Source of the DNA: Ceratorhiza oryzae-sativae
Taxonomy: Eukaryota; Basidiomycota; Agaricomycetes; Cantharellales; Ceratobasidiaceae
Direction: 5' to 3'
Assembly (NCBI GenBank): GCA_030998015.1
Contig: JARWMV010000247.1
Coordinates: 868,001 to 932,000, forward strand
Length of the DNA stretch: 64,000 bases
In this document: positions 35,460-49,509 of the stretch, one piece after another
How positions within the stretch are numbered: position 1 is the stretch's first letter
Layout: the number at the start of each line of letters is the position of its first letter
Made by a program: the position numbers and the translations under genes
Notes under the pieces: model-generated
Told to the model about the DNA's origin: nothing
Database searches by the model: none
The model's input: only the letters and a program-made list of their open reading frames with translations

Positions 35460-38400
35460 TGTTCGATGTCGTAGTTTATCTTGGGCTCAGTATCAACTAA
35501 TGTACTAATACTAAATTAAAAAGGAGGGCTCATAGTTCATCCACCTTGCGGATTGGATGCTTAACTAGTGATAGCAGTGGTGTATAATTAGCCGTTACGT
35601 GAGGTGCGTTGTGCACAGCTACATAATGACGAAGCCTCTAACCGTGCTATCGTAAACGTTCTTTCATGAGCCGGTCAATGGCATAACACTACGCGCACCG
35701 AGTGTTATCCTAAGTTCCCTTTACGTTCTGAAAAGAAGTACTTGGCGAAGTAACCACTTTCTCGTGGTATAAATATAGCTAAACTCATTTTTATCGAGAG
35801 TTTAGTCCTACAGACTTGATGCTTAAGTAGAGCTCAATGAAACAACTCATAAATGCTGCCCATTGTGTCTCAACTACCAAGCTTACAATTTTGTATAACG
35901 ACCTAAATAATGAACTGTAGTAGAGCGAATAGTGAACTAAACTAGCCATAGATATATGACAAGAGCAAAAGGCGAAGAGCGCACTAATAAGATTCATAGA
36001 TCCCGAGCGGGGACGCAACTGCGGAGGCCATGTACCTATGACTATTCGAGATGAGAGAAAATGCAACAACACGCAGAATGAGGGGAATCGGTGCTCGGAA
36101 TCGCATCGGAAAACATACGGGGCAGAAAATGGCCTTAAAAACAATCGATGGCCCTGTTAGATCTAAGTTCTCGCGCCATTATTCCGGTGATCTCGGCCAA
36201 TCCCGGAAAATCTAGTTAGCACGTGATAATGCCCCACTGTCTAAGTGTGCTTCTGAGCGCTAGCTGGATGCTAATAGCACCCACCGGCCGTGCTACTTCA
36301 GATCCAGTGCGTGCTCAGAAGCATACTTAGACCTATGGACCTACTATATGCCAGCTAGATTTCCTAGGATTGGCTGAGATGAGCGTTACTTGTGTGTATA
36401 GGATGTGGATTCGTAAAACATGAGAAAGAAGCCTCTGGTGTATGTTGTAGCAAGGTGCCTGCGCATAAATCGCAATTTAATTCACTTGGTTACATTCGAA
36501 AACAAAGATTAAAGACGGACGCGCGTATACGGGACATGACGAGAAGGTTGGATCTTACACAGGTGGGTAGCGACCGCTCAGTTTTCAGGCTCGTTTCGTT
36601 TGAAACCCGGTATTTTCCACGGCGTATTGCCGTGAGAAAAGTGGTGGAGAAGGTAATATTAGGTCAATGGACTCCGTGGAATGGAGTGATGGCTTCAGTT
36701 GAACATACTCAATGGTCAGTCGACGAATGTCATAGCGACGTCAAGGTTTTTAATTTACCCTCCGAGAGTTGGCAATTGTAAAAGATCGCGGATACTATAC
36801 AAGCGATAAAACCGGACATATAAGGACATAAGCTAGTCTACCTAGAAATTTTCAGAGGCTCAGTGAATTAACTCAACTCATTGAGACAAGACCTTTAGCT
36901 TTTGTCAGCATACACTCGTGCTCATTTCGCATTTACCACTAGAAGTTGGTTCCTTTCTTGCTTTCGAAAATTTGGGCAGGTGATATGGAGTCTCCTATGA
37001 ACCATATCTCCTCTGTGAAGGCTCAGTACCAGCGGCAATTTCGTGTGTCACGTTTGAGCTCCTTTTGATACTGATGCCCATGGTTTTACCCCGTGCTTAA
37101 CAGATGAGATTTTACAGCCTCACGTGACTCCTTTCCTCGCCTTTTCGGTACGAAGAAAGGTCTTACTGCTATTATCCATTTTCTTTCTCGCTCCAATGCC
37201 TTCTCTAACGTGGGATAATGCTATCTTTCTGGCTTCTACGTTCGCAGCTCGTGTGTAACCTTTTGGTCTTGGTTCCGTCTTGATTGTCTCTTCCCCGCCT
37301 TTTCCTCCGCTTCCGTCTCCCTTCCCGCTTTTTTTTCTGTTTGTTTCTTCGAGCGGTTTGACCTCGTGTTCATGTAGTTCGTTAAATATGTACTTAAAAA
37401 ATACAGCCTCATGTGATATTTTGCGTTACTGGCACTCGCGCATATGCGTCACCCTGACCATTTGATTCTTTCATGAACTATCGGATTGGTGGTAGGATTG
37501 CGCTTGTGGCTCGAGGTTTAAGTCAATGATCATAGAGGTTTGATAGTCTCGCGGGGCTCTATGGGATTGGGGAACCCTGTTTTTCGAGGTGCCGCAAAAT
37601 CCAGATCAGCTGCCCCAAAAGGGTACCAATTGTGATTCACAAAATCGCTATCGGCATCGAGGCTCCTCAGGAATAACCCGGATCTAAGCGTAGTCAGCAC
37701 CAAATGTCTAACTTTTGAAAGAAAACAAGCGGATGAAATTGGGGCGATGGTCTTAAAAGGAGCACGTATATGGGCTCCGAAAAAAAACGAGGCATCGCGG
37801 GTAAGGGGGCGCACGCTCCATCTCCATGCGGTGACTCTGTATACCACTCTCCAAGGCTGGCCTCATCGTCCTTAGAATCGAGGATAGGAACTAGCTAACT
37901 GTAGCCCACCTGTTTTCAAGGTGCGATTTAAATTGTGTTTAGCTGCCAGAGGGGCTTTGCCCGGCTTGAAGATATTTCCAGCAAAATGGCCGATTGAGGC
38001 GGTGAGGCGCAAGGCCCCACAGGCTTGGAGACCATGTCTAATCGACATCGATCGGACCAAACCAAACTTTCTGACTCCAAAAACGCAACTTCTTATTGTG
38101 AAGCCGAAACACCTCGGTGGATACGTGCTATCGTGGGGCACCCAGACGAATGGCAGATGGCTTCCGTCGTGTGGGACACTACTTTCAGTATCGTCGAAAC
38201 CAGGTTTATTACTCACGGCGCGGGATGCTAAACCCCAAAGGACGCTTTCCATTACGCTCACTGGCTAGTTGAGTGTATACTTTAATTACCAGATACTTAG
38301 ATTACGGAAATGAACCCCACAATATTAAAATAGGACATATAGCTCCTATCATCGTGGGGATTCCGGGCACGTGTATAATTTAATATCAGTCCCGAATCCA

Positions 38401-38620
38401 AATAGGTGTCAACACCAGCAATCAGCACCATTTTGGGCGTCGAAGGGACCTGGCCGAAGATGTCCATCCCGGTGGTATCTCGTGTCGTCCGGCCTTCGGC
38501 CCAGATGATTAGTCGGGCGATATCTGCAAATAAAGCCAGCTGTCAACGGAAATTGCACGGAATGAAACTGGAGCATAAAGCCCTTGCGTTCAATCCGTGG
38601 CTTTAAGCGGTATTCTCCCT
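35460..38620. other. sparse region with a palindromic element
   Basis: Only unrecognised open frames: plus 36392-36781, plus 37280-37465, minus 37530-37847, both strands at 37870-38268, and a minus-strand segment at about 38410-38525 reading RLIIWAEGRTTRDTTGMDIF. It also holds the inverted repeat at 36239-36332. Confidence 0.3.
36239..36332. repeat. long imperfect palindrome (snap-back element)
   Basis: CTAAGTGTGCTTCTGAGCGC (from 36241) is matched by the reverse complement of GTGCTCAGAAGCATACTTAG (36311-36330) at 18 of 20 bases. The pairing extends two bases outward and, with gaps, about ten bases inward. The whole unit is about 94 bp and could fold into a single hairpin, like a degenerate MITE or the joined ends of a DNA transposon. 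Confidence 0.7.
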
Positions 38621-38625
38621 CGCGC

Positions 38626-39085
38626 ATGTCCTCTGTTTCGCCGTCGCTGAGTATGACCGACAATCAGAGTCATAAAGTCCAAGTTTCCAACTTGCATCCG
38701 GTATCTGGACACGAGAACGCCGCTCATGTAAGTCTAAATCTCCACATGTGAGAACTTTGAAACAATAAAAGCCATTTTCAGGAGTTCGAGGTACTTATAT
38801 CTCGTTTAAAACCAATCGATTTAGGATTAAATCAAGTCTTAGCTGTGGTCTGAGTCAGACGACGAGATAGACACCTCAACTGAGGCGCAGATTGAAGCAC
38901 TGCTGCTTAAAGTCCTTCAACTGGAGGCCGAAGTGAACAAGATGAAAGGCCAAATCGCGTCAAAGCGGCAGGCAGCGTGCAACGAACAACACCCAGATTC
39001 TGTGGTTAAAGGTACAGGATTTTCCGTACCTAGGCTCTTAGGTCAAATGGTTTTAGATGTGCGTATCTACGATTATGGCTTATAG
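38626..39085 (+). CDS. small coiled-coil protein, copy B of a dispersed pair
   Basis: Exon 38626-38727 (34 codons, MSSVSPSLSMTDNQSHKVQV) and exon 38843-39085 join in phase 0 across a 115-nt intron to give 114 residues. The second exon begins with the acidic stretch SESDDEIDTSTEAQ, then the helix IEALLLKVLQLEAEVNKMK, clearly related to copy A at 35038. First exons are also alike (MS-x-V, MT, and a Glu/Asp-Asn-Ala just before the intron). The tail diverges. A minus-strand frame overlaps exon 1, so strand assignment rests on the paralogy. Confidence 0.5.
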
Positions 39086-39089
39086 CTTG

Positions 39090-40600
39090 GCAATTTCGCT
39101 GAAATGGGATTACCAGGACTAACTGTATCAGCTGCTTGAGTTGCGAGAGTGCTATCATGGGTTCTATCGCAAGGATGTTTGTTGATAGGATCAAATGGTT
39201 TCCATTTACGTGTAGTCTTGTCAGTATCGATCGTTACTGGCGCGATCGTGGAAGGTTGGTCCAGCTTCTATCAGATTCGACTCCATCGGACTAGCATCTT
39301 TACACCGTTATTGACGGGGCCCCGATTTTATCTGCGGTTCCCTGTCTCCGCATGATTACCAGAATGTATACCTGTAAGCACGGTGTATACCGAAGGTTAG
39401 GTGTGCTGCACTGGCTACAGAATAACGCATAAAATTATGGCAGGAATTGCTTGCGAGACTGTGCTGTGGTCTTGAGCTTTTCCCGGATCCTGCGCAGGAG
39501 AGGATGCTCACTCGGCGAAAAGGTGAGTTGTGTAACTGTGCTCCTAAGAACTTTCGGGGCTACTCTGTCGGTTTGTGCTAGTTTGGCGCTAATTTGTGTA
39601 GGCTGATCATAGGATAGCAGCGGAAGCGCTCATAAGCATGACTGGACTTCGCCGAGTATACCTCTCAGACCTACGAGGAGTTTGTAGGCAAATCGTCATC
39701 GCAAAGGGAGCACGGAGTAGATAGGGCCTCTGAGAATACCCTTGAACTTCATATTCCCTTAGTTATCGAGTCACGTCAACAACAAGGCGAAACGTCACCG
39801 ATTGCAAGCGTTTAGAGTTGAGTTAACGGAGCACCAAGTGGCTGTGTTAAAGACTACCTCACGTGACCTAAGGCACTCAACCAGCCGATCCAGTGCCAGT
39901 TAGTATTTAATTTCGGCCCTAAGCAGAGCATGCACGATGGTCCTAAGCTCCAAACGCACCAAACGTAATTGCGGTAAACAAAACAAGCGAGCCTGAGGGC
40001 GCGGTTCGGGGGACGTGTCCATTCAAGCGCCGGCGTTTTCAACATGATCTTCGATATAGTCCAAGCCCTCTAGTAGCGGTTCTGAGACATCACCTGTTCA
40101 CCGATCCACGAAAATGCACTGAGAATATAATCTCGTGCCCTTCTTGTTCAAGAACTGACAATCCTTGACAATGGGTCCACAAGGCCGCGATCAGCCGACT
40201 CACGCCCAGATCTCCCGATCCAACTCATGCCCATATTGATGCCGCCCAGGCGTATTCCGGGTTATTGAATACCGCATTTTTATCCCACATCACCATCATA
40301 TGTCCATAACATCTTCGATGACGCCCCGGTAACTTAAAGTCCAACCCCTTCCTCACCCGAGTTGCGATCGCCCTTCATTCGGCCATTGACCTCATGGCTC
40401 AGCTTATGGTGTCACGCTCCCGCGCCCGCTCGTATCGCTCAAATGCAAGCAGGCGGTTTTGGCATGGAGGAGGATTTGATCGTCCCCGCCGCTATCCTTG
40501 TCTCTATTCCAATCTCGATCTACAAGATCGGGCGCTGTGCTCGAATAGACTTGGTACCCGCACCCAGTGGCTAGCTGCTGCTCGTATATTGTAGCTTGGA
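39090..40600. other. interval with no supported gene
   Basis: Short frames only. It presumably includes the promoter of the DUF6533 gene. Confidence 0.35.
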
Positions 40601-40604
40601 CAAT

Positions 40605-42834
40605 ATGGCTTCCGTGATGGGTATGACGCAGGAGCAACTCAAGCACACATTCACAGAGGCTTCACAGATGTAAGTAGTACCGCTGTACGCTGCTGCTTAA
40701 TCGACTCATAGTTCCTGATCCTTCAGCACCGCTGCAAAGGCAAGCTTATATGATTCTACGTCTGACATATATGGCTTACGCTGTTGTAGTACTACCTCAT
40801 AGCCAGCATCACTATGATGGCCTATGATATGGTATTAACTTTCCATCAAGAGGTAATCAGTATTGCCTTTATTCTAACCATTGGCTCACGCTTCACCCAA
40901 GTTCGAATATATTTGGAAACGAAAAAAGACTATTGTGTCATACTTATTTTTGCTGAACAGGTATCTCAACCCATGCTGTAGGTCTTGATTAAACTCATCA
41001 CGACAGTTGTAACTCACGATCCCGCAGACTATATCATTACTACAACCTCTTATTTCGACCCTCATTGGACATTTAGTGTAAGCCGTTTGATACACCATTT
41101 GGACTTCTATTATATTTAACTCTTTGTTTTCCAGATGTAAGCATAATTACTTGGCCGCCACTCTCTCACACATCTGATCGTCCCGCGCCTCCGGTTAGGT
41201 GTCGCCGATTCGTTAAATTTGAAGGTAGACGTTGATTCATTCCAGGAATTGCTAATTTGCTCATCAAAATATTAGGAGCAACGACATGTGCCTCGTATGC
41301 GATCACCAATCTGATCATGACTCTGCGTGTTCACGCACTATGGCAAAACAAATGGGTGTTCGGCTATCTAATGTCGCTATGCGCCATTCAAGTCGCCATG
41401 TGGGGGTATGTCCTCGCAAATAGTGAACGTACGTGTCCTATGCGTTGCCCGAGATCCGGGCTCGGCTCATATGGGGATCTGTTTGTCAGCGGTGTCTTAT
41501 CCAATTATCGACGGGCTCTTTCACGGTGCGTGAGTTTGGCCGGGCGCGCGTCAAGTAGATGCTGAGCCATTTTTTTCGGCCTGACGCAGGTTGTATATTA
41601 ACCGGAAGGCCATCGTTTGGCAACAAGTGGCAAATGTGGCTCTTTGTTCGTCTACCATTTCTCGGTTATCTAGCTTTTACTATAACTCTATTTACAGGCA
41701 TACGTCGTTTTTGATAGCTCTGGTAGGATACCAATTACATACATTGTGGTATACACTCACCCAGGTACAGTGTTTGCATTGGTCCTAGCCAAAACCTTGA
41801 GATATTCTCGGGAAACGCACTCACCATTGATCAAAACCTTGAGGTACGTCGCCGAGATGACAGTGATGAGCATGAAACGTAGTGTTCTGACCTGTTATCC
41901 AGAAACGATGGGACGGCATATTTCATGTAGGCTGTTATTCTGTCCACAATCTTGTGTTTATTGCTGAAAATTGCCACAGTGTCATCTTTACCGTAAACGT
42001 TGTCTGGCTAATCATGACGTTCAAGGCGGCCGAGCCACTAAAAAATATTAACGAACAGTGAGAAATCCCTTTCATTCGTTTGATTTTTCGCGTCGGCTAA
42101 CACTTTCTGTAGTTTCAGCCATCTGTCAGTCATATAACCGAGTCGTCTGACTTATGCTTAACGCAGTTTTGTCTAGTGTCTCAGTAGTCCTGATATCTCG
42201 GCTCACGATCCATCTCCGTTCCGAAGGTGATAAACACCGTTCTCAGCCTTGGCAACCGGCTCGGGCTCTCCCCTCTGCTCGTGGCACGAGAAATCATTCC
42301 AATTCACTCAGCGAACCACCAGATCCGGGCATGATTGCCTCCGTTAGCACCTATGCTGGCCAACGGTGGTCGCGTTCCGAAAAAGGAAAGAGCAGATCGA
42401 GTGGCTCTGATGGAGGGTCGCCCTCTGAGAGCACGACTACGACGCTCCGACCGAGCCCAGAATCGACCCCAGCAGACTTGGACGTGGAGAAGGCCGGGGA
42501 AAGCTCTCGAGTGTGGAGAAGAAGCAGTCTCCTCCGTCGAGACAGCATCGCTCCTGGAGGCGATGCCCCACCTGAAGTCGAGCGACCCGAACGGCCCACA
42601 AGCTGGGTCGCACGTATGAGATCCCGGCGAGATACAGCCGCTGCTATGTTCAATAGCCAGACAGCACCTCAACCGTATATAGCACCAACAATAGCTTCGT
42701 GGGATGGTGCTCGCGAAGCAGGTCCAAGCCCAATTGAAGCTGCTGCCCTTTCGGTTAGGCAAAGCTTGGATGGATATGCGTTTGGGTCCCTGGAACGGCC
42801 GCCTCCTGTAAGGCTTGCGGGGGAATATATCTGA
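40605..42834 (+). CDS. DUF6533-domain multi-pass membrane protein
   Basis: Start ATG 40605 (MASVMGMTQEQLKHTFTEAS). Exon 1 ends at 40669; a 13-nt exon 40727-40739 (Thr-Ala-Ala-Lys) follows, then an intron 40740-40789 that begins with GC, then YYLIASITMMAYDMVLTFHQ, and FEYIWKRKKTIVSYLFLLNR after an intron 40859-40901. This is the DUF6533 signature (Y-D-x-x-L-T-x-x-x-E then W). Later segments supply further membrane helices (LIMTLRVHALWQNKWVFGYL, YPETMG region, NVVWLIMTFKAAEPL) and a long Ser/Pro-rich cytosolic tail to 42834 with SLERPPPVRLAGEYI. Intron 41225-41245 would be only 21 nt. Exons between 40970 and 41170 and between 41430 and 42150 are not resolved. Related proteins are predicted seven-helix proteins of unknown function. 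Confidence 0.72.
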
Positions 42835-42839
42835 GCATA

Positions 42840-43360
42840 TTTTCTTCTATTTCACTTTTCTGGGATTTCATTCAAAAGCTTTCGATTCGATTGGACCCGT
42901 TACATTCTTCCAGGATTTTTGCATGCATTTTTCGTCTAAATGTAAATGTTCGCTCATCACAAGTTATATACGTCACGCTAGCAACCCGGTAACCCACAGC
43001 ACTAGCATGAGATGAAGGCTCGCTTGTCCTCTGATGATGCAAGCTAGAGCCCATCAAACAAATAACTGGGGGTTGCTAGCTAATAGCTAGTCCCCCTAAT
43101 CAGATAGTTGAAGCTCGACAAAACTAGGGTGCTTGGCTATCCGAGCAAAAGGATGGTAAGGGTAGGGGATTTGGTCTCAGGTGCGTGCGGCATAATATGG
43201 TGTTCACGGCTTATACAGGGAATTCCCTCATCACTTCAACCGAATGCTAGTGCGCATCAACCATGTTTTCAGTCATTCTAAAGACATGGCGACTTCAATT
43301 CGTCAAAGGTACTCATGGCTGGCGCGGCAGAGTTGAATGAAGAACAGTACTTTATGGACT
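42840..43360. other. intergenic interval
   Basis: Convergent 3' flanks of the DUF6533 and Sen54 genes. A short palindrome-like GGGGGTTGCTAGCTAATAGC lies near 43067. No gene. Confidence 0.4.
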
Positions 43361-43367
43361 TCACGAC

Positions 43368-45041
43368 TTATATGATGGGCCAGTCCTCAAAGTTCCCTTC
43401 TCCAAATCTCACTAAATGCGTTATGCTTCCATCGACTGCGGCGACTATAACGCTTTTGTTTCCTGTTTTTAGATGAACGAAAGGATTGGGCCTTTGGGGA
43501 GGTAAAGTCGCATGAGGTGTCAACCCGAGTGCCTGCTTTACGCGACACAGTAAACCAATAGGCTGGTTTAAGGTTGGCTTTTGAACCGAAGAATCCTTGT
43601 TTGTTGCTGCGGCCATCCTATTTGAGGTCCCACGTTTGCGCGGCGGTGGGGGCTGCCGTGGTTGAACTAAGGAGAAAAGCTCAGCAAGTTGATGAAGGTC
43701 TGGCATCGGCGTTCGGCGGGCGCTATGGCCCAGTATAAGCACGTTGTTCACAAAATAGATTCTGAGAAACTCACTTCACAACCACAACTTCAAAGTCTGG
43801 CTTCGGGACCTCTAGCTTCCTCCATGGGGTACTCGGTTTCCAGACATTCCAAAATATCTTGAATTCACCTGCAGGATCTTTAGTTGATCCCAGGATGATT
43901 TTGTGGCCAGCTCGAACGTTTCGTAAAGTGGCAAATATCGAAGCTAGGTAGATTGAATAGGGCATTTGGTAGAACATTGTGAAATGCATAAGCACAAACC
44001 TGCATTGAAGGACTGTGGCCATACCCCTAGTGCTCCAACGATTGAACCGAATATGCGAGTGCTGAATACAAAACTTCGCAGGCGCAAAATGACTTTACGC
44101 GACTTCACGAGGATGCCTTGCGTCAAGGAGATCAAGGTGGCAGGGTTTAGAGAGAAGTGATGTCTTTGTGACAGCCTTGGGTTGTTGGAAGGTGGCAGAG
44201 GATAAAAGGAGGTGTTTGCGGGAGCAGTGGCACGCCCAACTACGAAGCCAAGACGTTTTAGGTAGGCATAGACCTAGTCATAATCATTAGAATAGCCAGT
44301 AGAGACCATGCAGTATGATTAAGGCCTACAATGTAGTGATGAAGGCCGAGCCCCTCCGTTCCGATCATTTCGGTGAACGCCTGTTGCACAGTCATTGGGA
44401 CTCCATGGCCGAGTCCACAGTCCTCAAGGTCTAAGTTATTGTCAGGGTGCAACCTCAAGATTTCGGTAGCTTCGGAAGCCCTCCAACAGAATAGTGATCC
44501 GCGCTCCATTAGGTATAATGCCTCTTCTGGCATGAGCTCGAGTCGCTTCTGAGGCCTACCAGATTCCGAATCAGATTGGCGAACAGCCGAGTGACCTAAT
44601 ACAGAGAAATGGGTGCCGCGAGCCACAATAACATGTGCCCTTGCAATATCGGGTTCCCATACAGCATAGGATATCGTCTTACTATGATTTCATATTAAAG
44701 CCATGTCTCGGATGACCGATCAACTAACCTGTTAGCACCCCGAGAACCTCGCAGCGCTTCAAACATTGCATTTCGGGATTTATTTAATACGTGAGATTGA
44801 AGCGCCGTTGCGCCTCCCAATGCGGGTTCGAATTCCTTTTCTCCCCTTTTCGGTATCACCACCCGAGAGAGACCACGAGCACCGCTGAAGGGTGAAATCA
44901 ACATAAGATGATCCCGAAAATACTCGACACTAACGGAAGGTTGGTCCAATCTGGCATTCCTTCTTCGTCCGAAGATCCATTCTCTTCATCTTGTTGATCT
45001 TTGGGGATGACAGTCGTTGGGACTTCAAGCTGGTCGTCCAT
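43368..45041 (-). CDS. SEN54: tRNA-splicing endonuclease subunit Sen54
   Basis: Multi-exon gene starting at ATG 45041 (MDDQLEVPTTVIPK). Diagnostic blocks in order: VVIPKRGEKEFEP with S-R-N-A-M-F-E-A-L (the Sen54 N-terminal motif), KTISYAVWEPDIARAHVIVA, RLELMPEEALYLMERGSLF, and at the C-terminus FKIFWNVWKPSTPWRKL, then PKPDFEVVVVNARRTPMPDL and HQLAELF. The last junction (intron 43723-43774, 52 nt) rebuilds the conserved V-N-A-R. Sen54 is a structural subunit of the heterotetrameric enzyme that excises introns from pre-tRNA; catalysis lies in Sen2 and Sen34. The middle exons (43.77-44.25 kb) were placed only roughly. An in-frame Met at 45083 would add 14 residues. Confidence 0.88.
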
Positions 45042-45089
45042 GTCGGGTTTCGTTTGGGTGAGTTTCAAATTGGAGGTTTTCAAATGGCT

Positions 45090-45610
45090 CGGCCAAATCC
45101 GGAAAGCCTATTACGGTAGACGATTACCAGCTTTCATCATATCATAGGATTAGAAATCTTCAACCAAAATGCATTATAGGCTTTGTGCACGGAGAACATG
45201 ATATCAAGAACATGGCGAAGAATGGTGACACAACCGATCCTCAGACAATGATGTCTGAGCCAAACGTTCACACTCAACCGCCACAGTCACTATCTAGCCT
45301 CGTTACATTTACTAACGCTGGAAAATTAAGGGCCCCAAACACGATCAACAATCCCCTGCATTGCAAGCTTATGAACTGCTGGTCATTGTATGCACCAAAT
45401 TTTCGAATGCCCTCTCCTAGCCTTGCCATTGATTTCCCATGATGTTCATTGGCAATATTTTAGTGCAAGACTGGCTCAACTCACAATTGTGAAATTAGCT
45501 GACAACCGTCTTAATGGTTTAGATCAGTTGATTGATTATCTAAATTTGAGGTATGGTTAAATTGCATCATATGACACTTGAGACAAAAGGGTGATGGAGC
45601 CACGAAAGCC
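45090..45610. other. intergenic interval
   Basis: Short frames only (for example plus 45185-45442, no motif). It holds the Sen54 promoter and the oxidoreductase 3' flank. Confidence 0.4.
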
Positions 45611-45618
45611 ATTGCTAC

Positions 45619-47295
<1,677 letters not shown>

Positions 47296-47368
47296 GTTGA
47301 TACAAATAGTAAGATCAGAAGTCAAGGTATGGTGGGGATGTAAGGAGGAAAATAGCAGCAGCGTGATA

Positions 47369-47375
47369 TTTTATA
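47369..47375 (-). promoter_or_regulatory. TATA-like element of the oxidoreductase gene
   Basis: The minus strand reads TATAAAA about 75 nt before the start codon at 47295. Confidence 0.45.
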
Positions 47376-47399
47376 CTCCTGGGATCGCTGACGTCAGGG

Positions 47400-49390
47400 A
47401 ACCTCCACCGATTTTCCTCAGCCGAATCAACATGCTGTCGAATACATCGGAACGTTCTGGGCGGTTAAGAGCCGGGTAATGAGTAATGAAGAGGGCAAGA
47501 AGCACTCGCATCAACTCACCATAGCGCATTTCATATTTCCAATCTTTGCTCCAGTATGGGTCCCTGCCAGGCTGGAATTTTGCTGTACTGCCTCACGAAC
47601 AAGCGCCATCCTAGGAGCACCTGGCCTAAATCACCAATACTTCGAGATAGGTAGCATTTGCCTCTCCGTTCTCGAGCCAGGGAGAAAAGCAGGCTTCGCT
47701 CTTCGAAGCAGGTTCATTTCGTTACCATCACCCGCTGGCATGGAGAGCTCGAGCACGGAGAAAGAAAAAGGTCAGATACATGTAATGATTTAAACAGAAC
47801 GTTCTGATGAACCGCATTGAATAATCGAGCATCAACATCACCCATTGTGGGGCGCCCAGAATTCGATTGGCTCGTGGATTGAAATAGTGCGGCTAGGTTG
47901 TATGCTTGTTCAGTCTCTCGGTTAAAGTGAATTTCATGTCATGGTGCACTTCCCGCCTCGTTTCAAACGAACCCGAATGGAAGGGCATTCGCCTCACTAA
48001 TACATTTTTTCCGAACTCTCATATGAATTGGCCATTGCCGATGCAGAAAACCGGGCTTTGGGGAGCGTTGTTTATGCCGCCTGCTGTCCCCTTCCGATAG
48101 GCGTATGCGGTATTGTCCTGCTGAAGTATTAACTTGCGATATAAATAATGACGGAAGATTAGTTCTCCACGGAAAAGTGCTAGCATCCATGCTCCCACAA
48201 CTATATTGCATAAAGTTTGACGTTACCAGGCACTATACCTTTGCCCACGATAATGTCTGAATGGAGATACGGATTGAAGCAGGCAATAACCATTCTAACG
48301 TAGCTATCCAGGCACACTCCCTCTAGTATACGCCCACCAGAACAGAATACTCAATGAATATACATGACAGTTTTCTTCGACAAATGGGTAATCTTTTTCA
48401 ACGCATGAGTTTAAACCCCGCGGTTATTCAACACTTGTACAATTATCGAACCCAGGATATTGTTTTAACAGGGGAAGGCTCCAGCCTCCTGGCGTTCTGT
48501 GAGGCGCTTGAACACTCTGAGTTGAAGTGTGATCTACCTGAGCGGTCTACAGCCCATTACGTGGATCGGCGGCTTCCCAAAGCTTTAGAAGGGGCTGTGG
48601 AAGTGATTATATGCACTGCGCTTAAGAAATGCTGAAACTCGGGTCGGTGACTGTTTTAGCAAACGCTTTTACGATCCCTTAGATAACGGGAGAGTAGTTG
48701 TTGTCAATAGGATGAGCCGAGACCCTTTGGTCCGTTACATACACCTGGCATTATATTTGTATCGAACAGCTACATTCGTTAGAAGTATTGGTGGTTTGCG
48801 ACGAGCATAGTTCGAGAAAAATTTTAAGATGCGGCGTGTGGTCGGTTATAACTACGAAAGCATTAGCGAGGTTGCTTTGCTCTCAATTGTTGAGCATTTA
48901 GTCTGTACAATATTCAATTTCTGTAGCGTACACATGTTGACTGACAACCTCCTTTGTGACACTCGCGTCCAAAGCTGCTCCTCAACGGTTTCCCCAGACC
49001 AACCCACGGAACGTCCACTGGTGCTAATGTGTATCGGGCTGATACGTCTTGTTTAGGCAGATGGCACGATCTGAATAGCGATCGAGCTACTCGGCCTCGA
49101 CTGGGCTTCCAGCCTTTCGAAATCGTTCGACTTTCCACGTGTCTGGTTTGGTCCACATGGTGCTGCGTTACCCCAGCCTTTGAGTCACGGCGGGGAGAAA
49201 TGCATTACGTTGCAGATGACAATGGTTTCGTAACCGTCCCCCTCCCTATTCTTTGTATAAACTAGCAAGATGGTCAGGCGGATCGGAAAGAGCACTATGT
49301 TCAGAGAGGGCCGCCCTGGGATCAGGAGGTCACACGTTGAGCCAATGTTGGAGCCGAACAGTCGGTGGCATAGGAAGCTCAAACTAATCT
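47400..49390. other. gene-poor interval, possible relics
   Basis: Open frames without recognised motifs include plus 47479-47793 and plus 48354-48635 (93 codons, MNIHDSFLRQMGNLFQRMSL). The latter has protein-like composition but no family. A minus-strand frame near 47555-47620 reads REAVQQNSSLAGTHTGAKIG. None can be called a gene with confidence. Confidence 0.3.
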
Positions 49391-49392
49391 CC

Positions 49393-49500
49393 TTAAAGAA
49401 AACAACACTTAGCAATTCTGCCAGAATAGGACAACACAGTGCTTTCTCCAATGGATATTGTGTCTTCGAAGACACGGTCGCCCAGTCGCTCCAGGGGCAT
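49393..49500 (-). pseudogene. broken copy of the oxidoreductase first exon
   Basis: The minus strand reads MPLERLGDRVFED then SYSGRIAK and CCFL-stop, against MVLERLGDHASRED, PFSGKVAK and SRFLK in the intact gene at 47295. The similarity extends beyond the coding part: upstream TACTATCTGTGTC against TACTATTTGTATC, and downstream GGAGATTAGTTTGAG against GGAGGTTAGTTTGGG at the intron donor. Nothing resembling exon 2 follows, so only the 5' end was duplicated or has survived. Confidence 0.65.
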
Positions 49501-49509
49501 AGCGACACA

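Noticed and set aside
44815..44845. tRNA-like B-box sequence GGTTCGAATTCC
   Set aside because: It lies in the Sen54 coding exon (KRGEKEFEP); no acceptor stem or A-box at the right distance.
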